Shown: one piece after another, positions 7,098 through 11,783 of the stretch
Layout of the letters: each line of letters starts with the position of its first letter
How positions within the stretch are numbered: position 1 is the first letter of the stretch
Position numbers and translations under genes: made by a program
Assembly (NCBI GenBank): GCA_017354575.1
Contig: JAFMQP010000080.1
Coordinates: 1-11,783, forward strand
Length of the DNA: 11,783 nucleotides
Origin: Acidothermales bacterium
GTDB taxonomy: Bacteria > Actinomycetota > Actinomycetes > Streptosporangiales > WHST01
Direction of reading: 5' to 3'
The notes under the pieces: generated by a model
What the model saw: only the letters and a program-made list of their open reading frames with translations
What the model was told of the DNA's origin: nothing
Database searches by the model: none

Positions 7098-7394
7098 ATG
7101 GCTACCGACTATGACGCGCCCCGCAAGTCCGACGACGATGTCAACGAGGACAGCATCGAGGAGCTGAAGGCTCGTCGGCGCGAGAAGTCCGCGGTGGCCG
7201 TCGAGGACGAGGCGGAACTCGCCGAGAGCTTCGAGCTGCCGGGCGCGGATCTTTCCAACGAAGAGTTGAGCGTCCGCGTCCTGCCGCGGCAGGCCGACGA
7301 GTTCACCTGTTCACGCTGTTTCCTGGTGCACCACAGGAGCCAGCTGGCTCAGACGTCCAAGGGACAGCTGATCTGCAGGGACTGCGCAGCCTGA
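7098..7394 (+). CDS. DUF4193 family zinc-ribbon protein
   Basis: The product is 98 residues, the usual size for this actinobacterial family. An acidic, charged N-terminal half (DDDVNEDSIEELKARR) is followed by ELPGADLSNEELSVRVLPRQ. A C-terminal zinc ribbon has ligands Cys71 and Cys74 (CSRC) and Cys93 and Cys96 (CRDC), 18 residues apart. It has no membrane segment and should be cytoplasmic. The fold suggests nucleic-acid or protein contact, but no function is established that I can cite. The ATG at 7098 has GGGGAG 7 nt upstream; a longer in-frame extension to 6936 lacks family character. The EcsC-like gene starts 3 bp after the stop, so the two are probably co-transcribed. The family is recurrently found near dut in actinobacteria, as here. 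Confidence 0.93.
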   Translation: MATDYDAPRKSDDDVNEDSIEELKARRREKSAVAVEDEAELAESFELPGADLSNEELSVRVLPRQADEFTCSRCFLVHHRSQLAQTSKGQLICRDCAA

Positions 7395-7397
7395 ACC

Positions 7398-8186
7398 ATG
7401 GTTGACCGACCCAGGGGTGACGAGCGTCCCACCGAACCCGACGGCGAGACACCACCGGGCCCGTTCGAGGACGTCGCCGACGCCGCCGAGCAGTTGACCG
7501 GCGACGGCGGGATGGACGGCCGGGGGAGAGGCAGGCTGCTCGGCCGCGCCGTCACGTCCGTCGGTCACAACGTGCGGGCGATGCGTTCGCGCGGCGGCAT
7601 GGCGGGCGCGATGGCGGGCGTCATGGAGGGAGTCGCGCCGCACCTGGGGATCCGTGACCTGGAGCTGCTCCGGTCACACCACCACGGACTCACCGGCGAG
7701 GCACTCGCCGACTCGCTCGTCGAGCACGCGTCCCGCGGTTCCGCTTTCGTGGGCGCGGCCGGCGGCGCGCTCGCCACGGTCGAGTACGCGGCGCCGCCGA
7801 CGCTGCTCTCAGCCCCCGTCCAGCTCGCGACAGAGACGATCCTGGTCGCGGCGATCGAGGTCAAGCTGATCGCCGAGCTGCACGAGGTCTACGGCGTCCA
7901 CATCCAAGGCTCGGGCCCGCAGCGCGGCCTGACGTTCCTGCAGGCATGGGGTCACCAGCGGGGAGTCAGTCCGCTCCAGCCCGGGTCGGTCAGCGCGGTG
8001 CTCGGCGCCGGTGCCCGGCGCGAGCTCCGGCAGCGGCTGCTCGTCCGGCTCGGCCGCAACATGACCACCCTCGGCCCCGTCCTCACCGGCGCCATCGCCG
8101 GCGCCTACCTCAACCGGCGCGGCACCAAGCGGCTCGCGGACGCGATCCGCAACGACCTCCGCGGCCGCACCCTCGACATCCAGTAG
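7398..8186 (+). CDS. EcsC-like protein of unknown function
   Basis: The product is 262 residues. A charged, Pro/Gly-rich N-terminus (1-45) is followed by a Gly/Ala-Met segment (64-80, MRSRGGMAGAMAGVMEGVA). A longer hydrophobic region is seen at about 113-165, where ETILVAAIEVKLIAELHEVYG resembles the core helix of EcsC-family proteins. The C-terminal part (about 207-250, RRELRQRLLVRLGRN then GPVLTGAIAGAYLNRRGTKRLADAIR) resembles the EcsC end, with its glycine-rich helix and conserved Arg. EcsC proteins have no well-defined biochemical role. The ATG at 7398 lies 3 bp after the DUF4193 stop with no good Shine-Dalgarno of its own, suggesting translational coupling. An ATG at 7512 is a less likely alternative. 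The reading frame is certain and the family call is moderate. Confidence 0.7.
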   Translation: MVDRPRGDERPTEPDGETPPGPFEDVADAAEQLTGDGGMDGRGRGRLLGRAVTSVGHNVRAMRSRGGMAGAMAGVMEGVAPHLGIRDLELLRSHHHGLTGEALADSLVEHASRGSAFVGAAGGALATVEYAAPPTLLSAPVQLATETILVAAIEVKLIAELHEVYGVHIQGSGPQRGLTFLQAWGHQRGVSPLQPGSVSAVLGAGARRELRQRLLVRLGRNMTTLGPVLTGAIAGAYLNRRGTKRLADAIRNDLRGRTLDIQ

Positions 8187-8231
8187 CGCCGACCCGGTCG
8201 CCGTCCGCTCCGCGCCCGGGTCCCACTTCTC

Positions 8232-8246
8232 ACTTCACTTCACTTC
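8232..8246 (+). repeat. Pentanucleotide tandem repeat ACTTC x3
   Basis: ACTTC occurs three times in succession (8232-8236, 8237-8241, 8242-8246), and a further ACTTCT lies just upstream near 8225. The third copy is the beginning of the first 20-bp unit of the array, so this looks like slippage expansion at the array edge. Confidence 0.8.
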
Positions 8247-8372
8247 ACATGGCGCGGCCCCACCTGACATGGCGCCACTCGACTTCACCTGGCGCCGCTC
8301 GATCGGGAACGGGGCAGAACCGGGCATTTCTTCGAGCCGCGCCATGTACAGTCACGCGGCGCCATGTGAAGT
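8242..8372. repeat. 20-bp-periodic array: three direct units, spacer, two inverted units
   Basis: Units A (8242-8261), B (8262-8281) and C (8282-8301) lie head-to-tail on the plus strand with exact 20-bp periodicity. After a 31-bp spacer (8302-8332), units E (8333-8352) and D (8353-8372) occur in the opposite orientation, again exactly 20 bp apart. The consensus is close to ACTTCACATGGCGCCGCTCG. The core ACATGGCGC is identical in four units and has one change in C (ACCTGGCGC). Units C/E match at 16 of 20 positions, B/D at 15 of 20 and A/D at 16 of 20, with the first 14 bases of A and D identical. The whole can fold into a long imperfect hairpin. There is no T-run, so a classical intrinsic terminator is not evident. 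Three units (B, C, D) contain the palindrome GGCGCC. Confidence 0.85.
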
Positions 8373-8414
8373 GGGGCAGGCGGTGACGCCAGGCAGTGCA
8401 GTGCGTCCCCGTGG

Positions 8415-8729
8415 TCAGTCGAGGGCTTCCTTGGCCTCGCGGAAGGCGGCAGGAAGCTCGCCTGTGGCACGGTGCCACGCCTTCGCGACGCCGCGGGTGG
8501 CGAGCATCCGGGCCACGCCGATGGTCACGCCGGTGGCGACCGCCCAGAGCAGTGCCTCCCGCAGCTCGACCTCGGGGGACTCCGGGTTGTCCGGCGGCTT
8601 GTCGCCGGTCGCCTTCGTCCAGATCAGCTCGATCGCCTTGCGCGCGACGACACCGGCCGCGACGGCACTGAGACCGCTGAGGATCTTCCAGCCCAGCTCG
8701 GGCTTCTGCTTGTTCCCGGCTTTGCTCAC
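8415..8729 (-). CDS. DUF4235 family small membrane protein
   Basis: The product is 104 residues. Its sequence ELGWKILSGLSAVAAGVVARK (11-31), a short polar loop with KPPDNPESPEVELREALLWA (44-63) and GVTIGVARMLATRG (67-80) is typical of DUF4235. Two hydrophobic helices, about 15-36 and 57-77, suggest a small inner-membrane protein; the function is unknown. The start is GTG at 8729, with a GGAGG on the minus strand at 8737-8741 and a 7-nt spacing. The GTG overlaps the TGA of the upstream DUF3093 gene in a GTGA junction, so the two should be translated together. The gene ends facing the repeat array. The family call is confident from the characteristic motif set. Confidence 0.88.
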   Translation of the reverse strand: MSKAGNKQKPELGWKILSGLSAVAAGVVARKAIELIWTKATGDKPPDNPESPEVELREALLWAVATGVTIGVARMLATRGVAKAWHRATGELPAAFREAKEALD

Positions 8730-9202
8730 TGTCCCGCCTCCCTAGAACGGCCAGTCTCGCAGAAGGCCGCCGCGGCCAGTGCGTCCGGGTGGCGGCTCGA
8801 CACCAACCAGTACGAGCCGCCGGACTCGGTCTCGACGCCGAGGTAGACGACCCGAGGCAGGTAGCCACGGACGAGCACCACCGCGTTCGGGTCCGGCCGC
8901 CGCGCGAGCACCTGCCGCACGTCGCCGCGGTCGAGTATGCGCGTCTCCGTGACGGACGTGAGCGGCACGCGGAACCGCCCCGCGGTGAGCGCGCCGTCGT
9001 GGACGCCCACCCGCACGCTGTGCCGCAACAGCATCACCACGACGAACGCGGCGAGCACCGTGTAGGTCACCACGGCCACGACCCAGCCGAGGCCGACGTG
9101 GATCTCCGCGCCGAGCAGCGCGATCACCACGACCGCGAGCGGCCACCACCACCACGGCACCCAGAGCCGTTCCCGGTAAGCGTGCCCCGTCGAAGCGTCC
9201 AC
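8726..9202 (-). CDS. DUF3093 family membrane protein
   Basis: The product is 158 residues. The N-terminal signature YRERLWVPWWWWPLA (9-23) is followed by two closely spaced hydrophobic segments (about 19-36 and 39-58). A cytoplasmic or extracytoplasmic beta-rich domain then carries LTAGRFRVPL (72-81), ILDRGDVRQVLARRPDPNAVVLVRGYLPRVVYL with the central Asp91, and a closing YWLVSSRHPDALAAA (131-145). These are the marks of actinobacterial DUF3093, whose function is unknown. The GTG at 9202 is chosen because it puts the signature near the N-terminus as in relatives. An in-frame extension to 9343 would run antisense into dut and is rejected. CAGGCT six bases before the GTG could be a -10 for a leaderless transcript. 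The gene is divergent from dut and coupled to DUF4235 by a GTGA overlap. Confidence 0.87.
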   Translation of the reverse strand: MDASTGHAYRERLWVPWWWWPLAVVVIALLGAEIHVGLGWVVAVVTYTVLAAFVVVMLLRHSVRVGVHDGALTAGRFRVPLTSVTETRILDRGDVRQVLARRPDPNAVVLVRGYLPRVVYLGVETESGGSYWLVSSRHPDALAAAAFCETGRSREAGQ

Positions 9203-9223
9203 GGTCCTAGCCTGGCAGGCGCC

Positions 9224-9253
9224 GTGCCGGTGCGGACGGCAGGTCCGTAAGGT
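9224..9253 (+). promoter_or_regulatory. Candidate dut promoter
   Basis: TAAGGT at 9248-9253 fits TAnnnT. It is preceded by an 18-nt spacer and GTGCCG (9224-9229), a half-matching -35. It would give a short leader of about 20 nt carrying the ribosome binding site. Confidence 0.35.
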
Positions 9254-9270
9254 GTCCGCGTCTTTCGCGT

Positions 9271-9275
9271 GGAGG
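9271..9275 (+). promoter_or_regulatory. dut ribosome binding site
   Basis: GGAGG lies 5 nt before the GTG at 9281. The upstream in-frame GTG at 9269 overlaps this motif and so cannot use it. This decides the dut start in favour of 9281. Confidence 0.7.
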
Positions 9276-9280
9276 TGACC

Positions 9281-9736
9281 GTGACCGTCGACGTCCTGGT
9301 GCGCAGGCTCGCCGCCGACGTCCCGCTGCCCGAGTACGCCCATCCGGGCGACGCGGGCGCTGACCTCGTCACGAACGAGGACGTCGAGCTAGCCCCGGGC
9401 GAGCGTGCGACCGTGGGGACGGGCATCGCGATCGCCCTGCCGGACGGGTTCGCCGCGTTCGTCCACCCCAGGTCGGGGCTCGCCGCACGGTTCGGCGTTA
9501 CCCTGGTCAACGCCCCGGGAACGGTCGACGCCGGATACCGCGGCGAGATCCGGGTGACGCTCGTCAACACCGACGCGAAGGAGCCGGTGCGGTTCGCCCG
9601 CGGCGACCGCATCGCGCAGCTGGTGGTGCAGCGGGTCGAGCGGATGGTCCTGCACGAGGTGACCCGGCTGCCCGGCTCGGACCGCGGCGACGGTGGCCAC
9701 GGGTCGACGGGCGGGTTCACCGAGCCGGGCAGATAG
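9281..9736 (+). CDS. dut: Deoxyuridine 5'-triphosphate nucleotidohydrolase (dUTPase)
   Basis: The product is 151 residues, the normal length for a homotrimeric dUTPase. The enzyme hydrolyses dUTP to dUMP and pyrophosphate, supplying dTMP synthesis and keeping uracil out of DNA. All five motifs are visible: I HPGDAGADL (21-29), II HPRSGLAARFG (62-72), III GTVDAGYRGEIRVTLVN (80-96) with catalytic Asp83, IV RFARGDRIAQLVV (104-116), and V GGHGSTGGF (138-146), the mobile C-terminal arm that closes over the substrate. The start at GTG 9281 follows GGAGG by 5 nt. The gene is divergent from DUF3093 and heads a plus-strand run with DUF3710, an OB-fold protein and DUF3159, as is common in actinobacteria. 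No abnormality is seen. Confidence 0.97.
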   Translation: MTVDVLVRRLAADVPLPEYAHPGDAGADLVTNEDVELAPGERATVGTGIAIALPDGFAAFVHPRSGLAARFGVTLVNAPGTVDAGYRGEIRVTLVNTDAKEPVRFARGDRIAQLVVQRVERMVLHEVTRLPGSDRGDGGHGSTGGFTEPGR

Positions 9737-9766
9737 CCTGACCTGGTGCTCGGAGCGACTGAGGGG
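9734..9766 (+). promoter_or_regulatory. Possible -10 and Shine-Dalgarno upstream of DUF3710
   Basis: TAGCCT at 9734-9739, overlapping the dut stop codon, fits TAnnnT, although no -35 is clear. GAGGGG at 9761-9766 precedes the GTG at 9772 by 5 nt. The gene may therefore have its own promoter as well as read-through from dut. Confidence 0.35.
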
Positions 9767-9771
9767 AACGT

Positions 9772-10566
9772 GTGATCATTCGACGCCGGCGCGCGAAGAA
9801 GGAGCGCGCCGAAGAGCTCGAGGCGACCGACGAGGAGCTCCTCGAGGACGACGCCGTGGCTGACGAGGACGAGGACCACGCCGCGGACGCCCACGACGCC
9901 GCCGACGACAACGAGGACGACGCCGACGAGGACGAAGAAGAGGACGAGGAGCCCGAGGACGGCCGCGTCGGACCGTGGGACGCCGCCGAGTCCTACCCCG
10001 ACGTCGAACGGTTCGACCTCGGCCCGGTGCGGCTGCCAGTCGTCGAGGGGTCCGAGATCCAGGTGCGCATCGAGGACGACCAGGTGGTCGCGGCCACCGT
10101 CCTGCACGGCGAGAGCGGACTGGAGATCATGGTGCTCGCGGCGCCCAAGACCAGCGGCCTGTGGGACGACCTGCGCGGCGAGATGATCAAGGGACTCAAG
10201 GAGTCCGGCGGCAAGGTGACGCCGGTCACCGGCACGTTCGGCCGCGAGCTGATCGCCGAGGTCCCGGTCGAGGGGCCGGACGGTCGTCAGGGCACCCAGC
10301 ACATGCGGTTCGTCGGCATCGACGGACCTCGGTGGTTCCTCCGCGCGGCGTTCTCCGGCCGGGCGGTCGACGAGCCGAAGCAGGCCGCCCCGCTCGAGGA
10401 GGTCCTGCGCGGCGTCGTCGTCGACCGCGGCGCGCATGCCATGGCACCGCGCGAGCTGATACCACTCGAGCTGCCGCGCGAGGCGCGGGAGGCGCTGGGC
10501 CTCGCCCACGCCGAGGACCAGCCGACCAACCGTTTCCGTGCCGTCCGGCGCACCACGAGTGGATAA
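9772..10566 (+). CDS. DUF3710 domain-containing protein
   Basis: The product is 264 residues. A basic start (MIIRRRRAKKERAEE) is followed by a strikingly acidic low-complexity tract at about 18-64, made almost entirely of Asp, Glu and Ala. The DUF3710 domain follows (about 65-245). Recognisable parts are GPWDAAESYPDVERFDLGPVRLP, EIMVLAAPKTSGLWDDLRGEM (118-138), GTFGRELIAEVP (154-165), RFVGIDGPRWFLRAAFSG (179-196) and a Pro-Leu-rich C-terminal LIPLELP. The protein has no membrane span or signal peptide and is predicted cytoplasmic. Its function is unknown; the family is actinobacterial and sits regularly between dut and an OB-fold gene. The start is GTG 9772 with GAGGGG 5 nt upstream. The stop TAA at 10564-10566 overlaps a possible -10 of the next gene. 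Confidence 0.92.
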   Translation: MIIRRRRAKKERAEELEATDEELLEDDAVADEDEDHAADAHDAADDNEDDADEDEEEDEEPEDGRVGPWDAAESYPDVERFDLGPVRLPVVEGSEIQVRIEDDQVVAATVLHGESGLEIMVLAAPKTSGLWDDLRGEMIKGLKESGGKVTPVTGTFGRELIAEVPVEGPDGRQGTQHMRFVGIDGPRWFLRAAFSGRAVDEPKQAAPLEEVLRGVVVDRGAHAMAPRELIPLELPREAREALGLAHAEDQPTNRFRAVRRTTSG

Positions 10567-10569
10567 ACT
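10564..10569 (+). promoter_or_regulatory. Possible -10 element for the OB-fold gene
   Basis: TAAACT fits the TAnnnT pattern and begins at the stop codon of DUF3710. It would start a transcript near 10576, giving a leader of about 50 nt that contains the hairpin at 10577-10602. A -35 is not obvious. Confidence 0.35.
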
Positions 10570-10576
10570 GGAGGCA

Positions 10577-10602
10577 TACGGGCGGTCGTCTTCCGGCCCG
10601 TA
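10577..10602 (+). promoter_or_regulatory. Perfect 7-bp hairpin in the DUF3710/OB-fold gap
   Basis: TACGGGC (10577-10583) and GCCCGTA (10596-10602) form a perfect stem with a 12-nt loop. It lies 10 nt upstream of the CAGGAG ribosome binding site (10612-10617). The loop-side sequence GGTCGTC (10584-10590) recurs at 10603-10609, immediately after the stem. There is no T-run, so a leader structure or operator is as likely as a terminator. Confidence 0.5.
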
Positions 10603-10624
10603 GGTCGTCCTCAGGAGTCAAACG

Positions 10625-11017
10625 ATGTCACGCGACGGGTCAGCACGGGCCGGTCTGCTCGGCAAGGTTCGCAGGCTGTTCTCCTCGGAGGAGGAGCTCG
10701 AGGCCGAGGAGCTGCAGGAGCGCACCGAACAGCTCGGCGCCACACCCGTGAAGGAATGCGCCGACCGGAGCCGTGCCACGGTCGCGGGCACCGTCCGTAC
10801 CGTCACCTTGCAGCCCAGGGCCGGCTCGCCGGCACTCGAGGCGGAGCTCTACGACGGCTCCGACACGCTGACGCTGGTGTGGCTGGGCCGGCGCAGGATC
10901 GAGGGCATCGAACCCGGCCGGCGGCTGCGCGTCCAGGGTTTGGTCTCGACGAACCCGGACGGCGCGCGGGTGATGTACAACCCGAAGTACGAGCTGATCG
11001 CCAGTGCCGCCGGCTGA
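10625..11017 (+). CDS. OB-fold nucleic-acid-binding domain protein
   Basis: The product is 130 residues. An amphipathic, Glu-rich N-terminal helix (about 10-38, LLGKVRRLFSSEEELEAEEL) is followed by an OB-fold (about 48-126). Its strands include RATVAGTVRTVTLQPR, LEAELYDGSDTLTLVWLGRRRIEGIEPGRRLRVQGLV and a final VMYNPKYEL. The layout matches small actinobacterial OB-fold proteins related to the RecG/aspartyl-tRNA synthetase anticodon-type tRNA_anti fold. Nucleic-acid binding is an inference from the fold; the partner is unknown. The ATG at 10625 has CAGGAG 7 nt upstream. The last 14 bp overlap the proposed start of the DUF3159 gene, indicating co-transcription. No membrane segment is present. 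Confidence 0.88.
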   Translation: MSRDGSARAGLLGKVRRLFSSEEELEAEELQERTEQLGATPVKECADRSRATVAGTVRTVTLQPRAGSPALEAELYDGSDTLTLVWLGRRRIEGIEPGRRLRVQGLVSTNPDGARVMYNPKYELIASAAG

Positions 11018-11711
11018 GCCGGGCAGTCGCCCGGCGAGCCCGCCGGAGACCGCCGAGGCACCCGAGCAGTCCGCGCAGAACCCCATGTCGGCCGACGAGC
11101 AGCGCAAGTCGCTGCTCGCCGCGGTCGGGGGTGGGCGCGGCGCACTGGAGACCAGCCTGCCCGGGCTCGTGTTCGTGACGGTCTTCGCGTTCCGGCACGA
11201 CCTGCGGCTCGGCGCCGTCCTGGCCGGCGCGCTCGGCGTGGTGCTGCTCGTGGTCCGCGTCGTCCGCAAGGAGACCACGCAGTACGCCATCAGCGGGTTC
11301 GTCGGCGTCGCCATCGCCGCGCTGTTCGCGGTGAGCACCGGCAAGGCCGCGAACTACTTCCTGCCGAGCATCCTGAAGAACCTCGGCTTCGCCCTGCTCT
11401 ACCTCGTCTCCGTCGTCGTTCGCTGGCCGCTGCTCGGCGTGCTGCTCGGCCCGTTGCTCAAGGAGAACTTCGCCTGGCGCAGGCACGACGCACGCCGCCG
11501 GGCGTACGCGCAGGCGACGCTGATCTGGACCGGCATGTTCGCGATCCGGCTCGCGGTGCAGCTTCCGCTCTACCTGCTCGACAAGACCGTGGCCCTCGGC
11601 GTCGCCAACGTCGTGCTGAGCTGGCCGCTGTTCGCGGTGGTGGCCTGGGCCACGTGGGTGGTGATCCGCCGGGTGCCGCCGGTGCCCGCGGAGGGCGCGT
11701 CAGCGCAGTAG
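11004..11711 (+). CDS. DUF3159 family multi-pass membrane protein
   Basis: The product is 235 residues from the GTG at 11004. A disordered Pro/Ala/Glu-rich N-terminus (1-35) precedes about five or six hydrophobic segments, roughly 52-65, 68-86, 96-112, 124-150, 172-191 and 197-222. Typical DUF3159 features are LLAAVGGGRGALETSLPGLVFV (37-58), VSTGKAANYFLPSILKN (110-126), VRWPLLGVLLGPL (139-151), WRRHDARRRAY and LAVQLPLYL. The function is unknown, although its constant place next to TrkA-type potassium uptake genes invites a transport-related role. Neither the GTG at 11004 nor the ATG at 11085 (Met28) has a good ribosome binding site. The GTG is preferred because it overlaps the OB-fold stop by 14 bp and allows coupling. 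The 3' end overlaps the convergent TrkA-like gene by 12 bp. Confidence 0.9.
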   Translation: MPPAEPGSRPASPPETAEAPEQSAQNPMSADEQRKSLLAAVGGGRGALETSLPGLVFVTVFAFRHDLRLGAVLAGALGVVLLVVRVVRKETTQYAISGFVGVAIAALFAVSTGKAANYFLPSILKNLGFALLYLVSVVVRWPLLGVLLGPLLKENFAWRRHDARRRAYAQATLIWTGMFAIRLAVQLPLYLLDKTVALGVANVVLSWPLFAVVAWATWVVIRRVPPVPAEGASAQ

Positions 11712-11783
11712 CCGGTCCAGCTGCTCCTCGACGTTCTCCGTCGTCACGAGCAGCAGCTCGTCGCCGGCCTCGAGCGGGTCGTC
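11700..11783 (-). CDS. TrkA-family potassium uptake protein, C-terminal end
   Basis: Only the last 27 codons and the TGA (11702-11700) are in the window; the gene continues beyond the right edge. The translated end reads DPLEAGDELLLVTT followed by ENVEEQLDRLLR. This is characteristic of the closing strand and helix of the RCK_C (TrkA-C) domain of Trk/Ktr potassium uptake regulators, which bind nucleotides and gate the partner channel. In many actinobacteria TrkA-like genes lie beside DUF3159, which supports the call. The stop lies inside the end of the DUF3159 gene. Confidence 0.75.
   Translation of the reverse strand, partial: DDPLEAGDELLLVTTENVEEQLDRLLR

Larger units (their letters stand above)
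8187..8414. other. Convergent intergenic region containing a repeat array
   Basis: This 228-bp space separates the stop of the EcsC-like gene from the stop of the convergent DUF4235 gene. It has no supported gene. Short open frames here exist only because the repeat is GC-rich, and they lack ribosome binding sites. The centre is occupied by the 20-bp repeat array described separately, so any transcription termination for both genes would have to occur in or near it. Confidence 0.7.

Noticed and set aside
8242..8372. CRISPR array
   Set aside because: Units are contiguous 20-bp repeats without variable spacers, half are inverted, and no cas genes are nearby.
8269..8745. Plus-strand open frame starting inside the repeat array
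   Set aside because: It has no ribosome binding site, begins in a repeat, and is antisense to DUF4235, which has a good GGAGG start.
9269..9280. GTG 9269 as the dut start
   Set aside because: It overlaps the GGAGG that serves GTG 9281, and the family N-terminus fits the shorter form.
9124..10509. Long minus-strand open frame of 461 codons opposite dut and DUF3710
   Set aside because: It is antisense to two recognisable genes. Its Val/Leu-rich run is simply the complement of the acidic DUF3710 tract.

Overview
This window looks like a chromosomal core segment from a high-GC actinobacterium. The DNA is very GC-rich, GTG starts are common, and the families are actinobacterial: SepH/DUF3071, DUF4193, DUF3093, DUF4235, DUF3710 and DUF3159, plus a ferrochelatase of the actinobacterial coproporphyrin type. 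The set sepH, hemH, DUF4193, DUF3093, dut, DUF3710, OB-fold, DUF3159, TrkA recalls the sepH-hemH-dut neighbourhood of Streptomyces and relatives. I cannot name the genus. I see no rRNA, tRNA, insertion sequence, prophage or CRISPR array.

Layout. (1) Positions 1-455 hold the 3' end of a bacterial-PH-domain membrane protein. Its stop directly abuts the stop of the convergent sepH gene (456-1283, minus). (2) sepH is divergent from a membrane-anchored lytic transglycosylase (1389-2624), which is followed by hemH (2659-3696). (3) hemH overlaps tail-to-tail with a tandem GNAT acetyltransferase (3679-4797, minus). That gene is divergent from an S9-family serine peptidase (4911-6932). (4) After a 165-bp gap come a DUF4193 zinc-ribbon protein (7098-7394) and an EcsC-like protein (7398-8186), only 3 bp apart. 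(5) A 228-bp convergent gap at 8187-8414 holds an array of five 20-bp units, three direct and two inverted. This is the most unusual non-coding structure in the window. (6) A minus-strand pair, DUF3093 then DUF4235, is joined by a GTGA overlap. (7) A plus-strand run follows: dut, DUF3710, an OB-fold protein and DUF3159. It meets the C-terminal end of a minus-strand TrkA-like gene at the right edge.

Functional themes. sepH (FtsZ regulation) and the lytic transglycosylase (peptidoglycan cleavage) share a divergent upstream region and both concern the cell envelope and division. hemH performs iron insertion in haem synthesis, and dut removes dUTP. The DUF3710, OB-fold, DUF3159 and TrkA genes are a familiar actinobacterial set of poorly characterised proteins next to potassium uptake. 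The most noteworthy items are the 20-bp-periodic array, the two-domain lytic transglycosylase, the EcsC-like partner of DUF4193, and a perfect 7-bp hairpin just upstream of the OB-fold gene.
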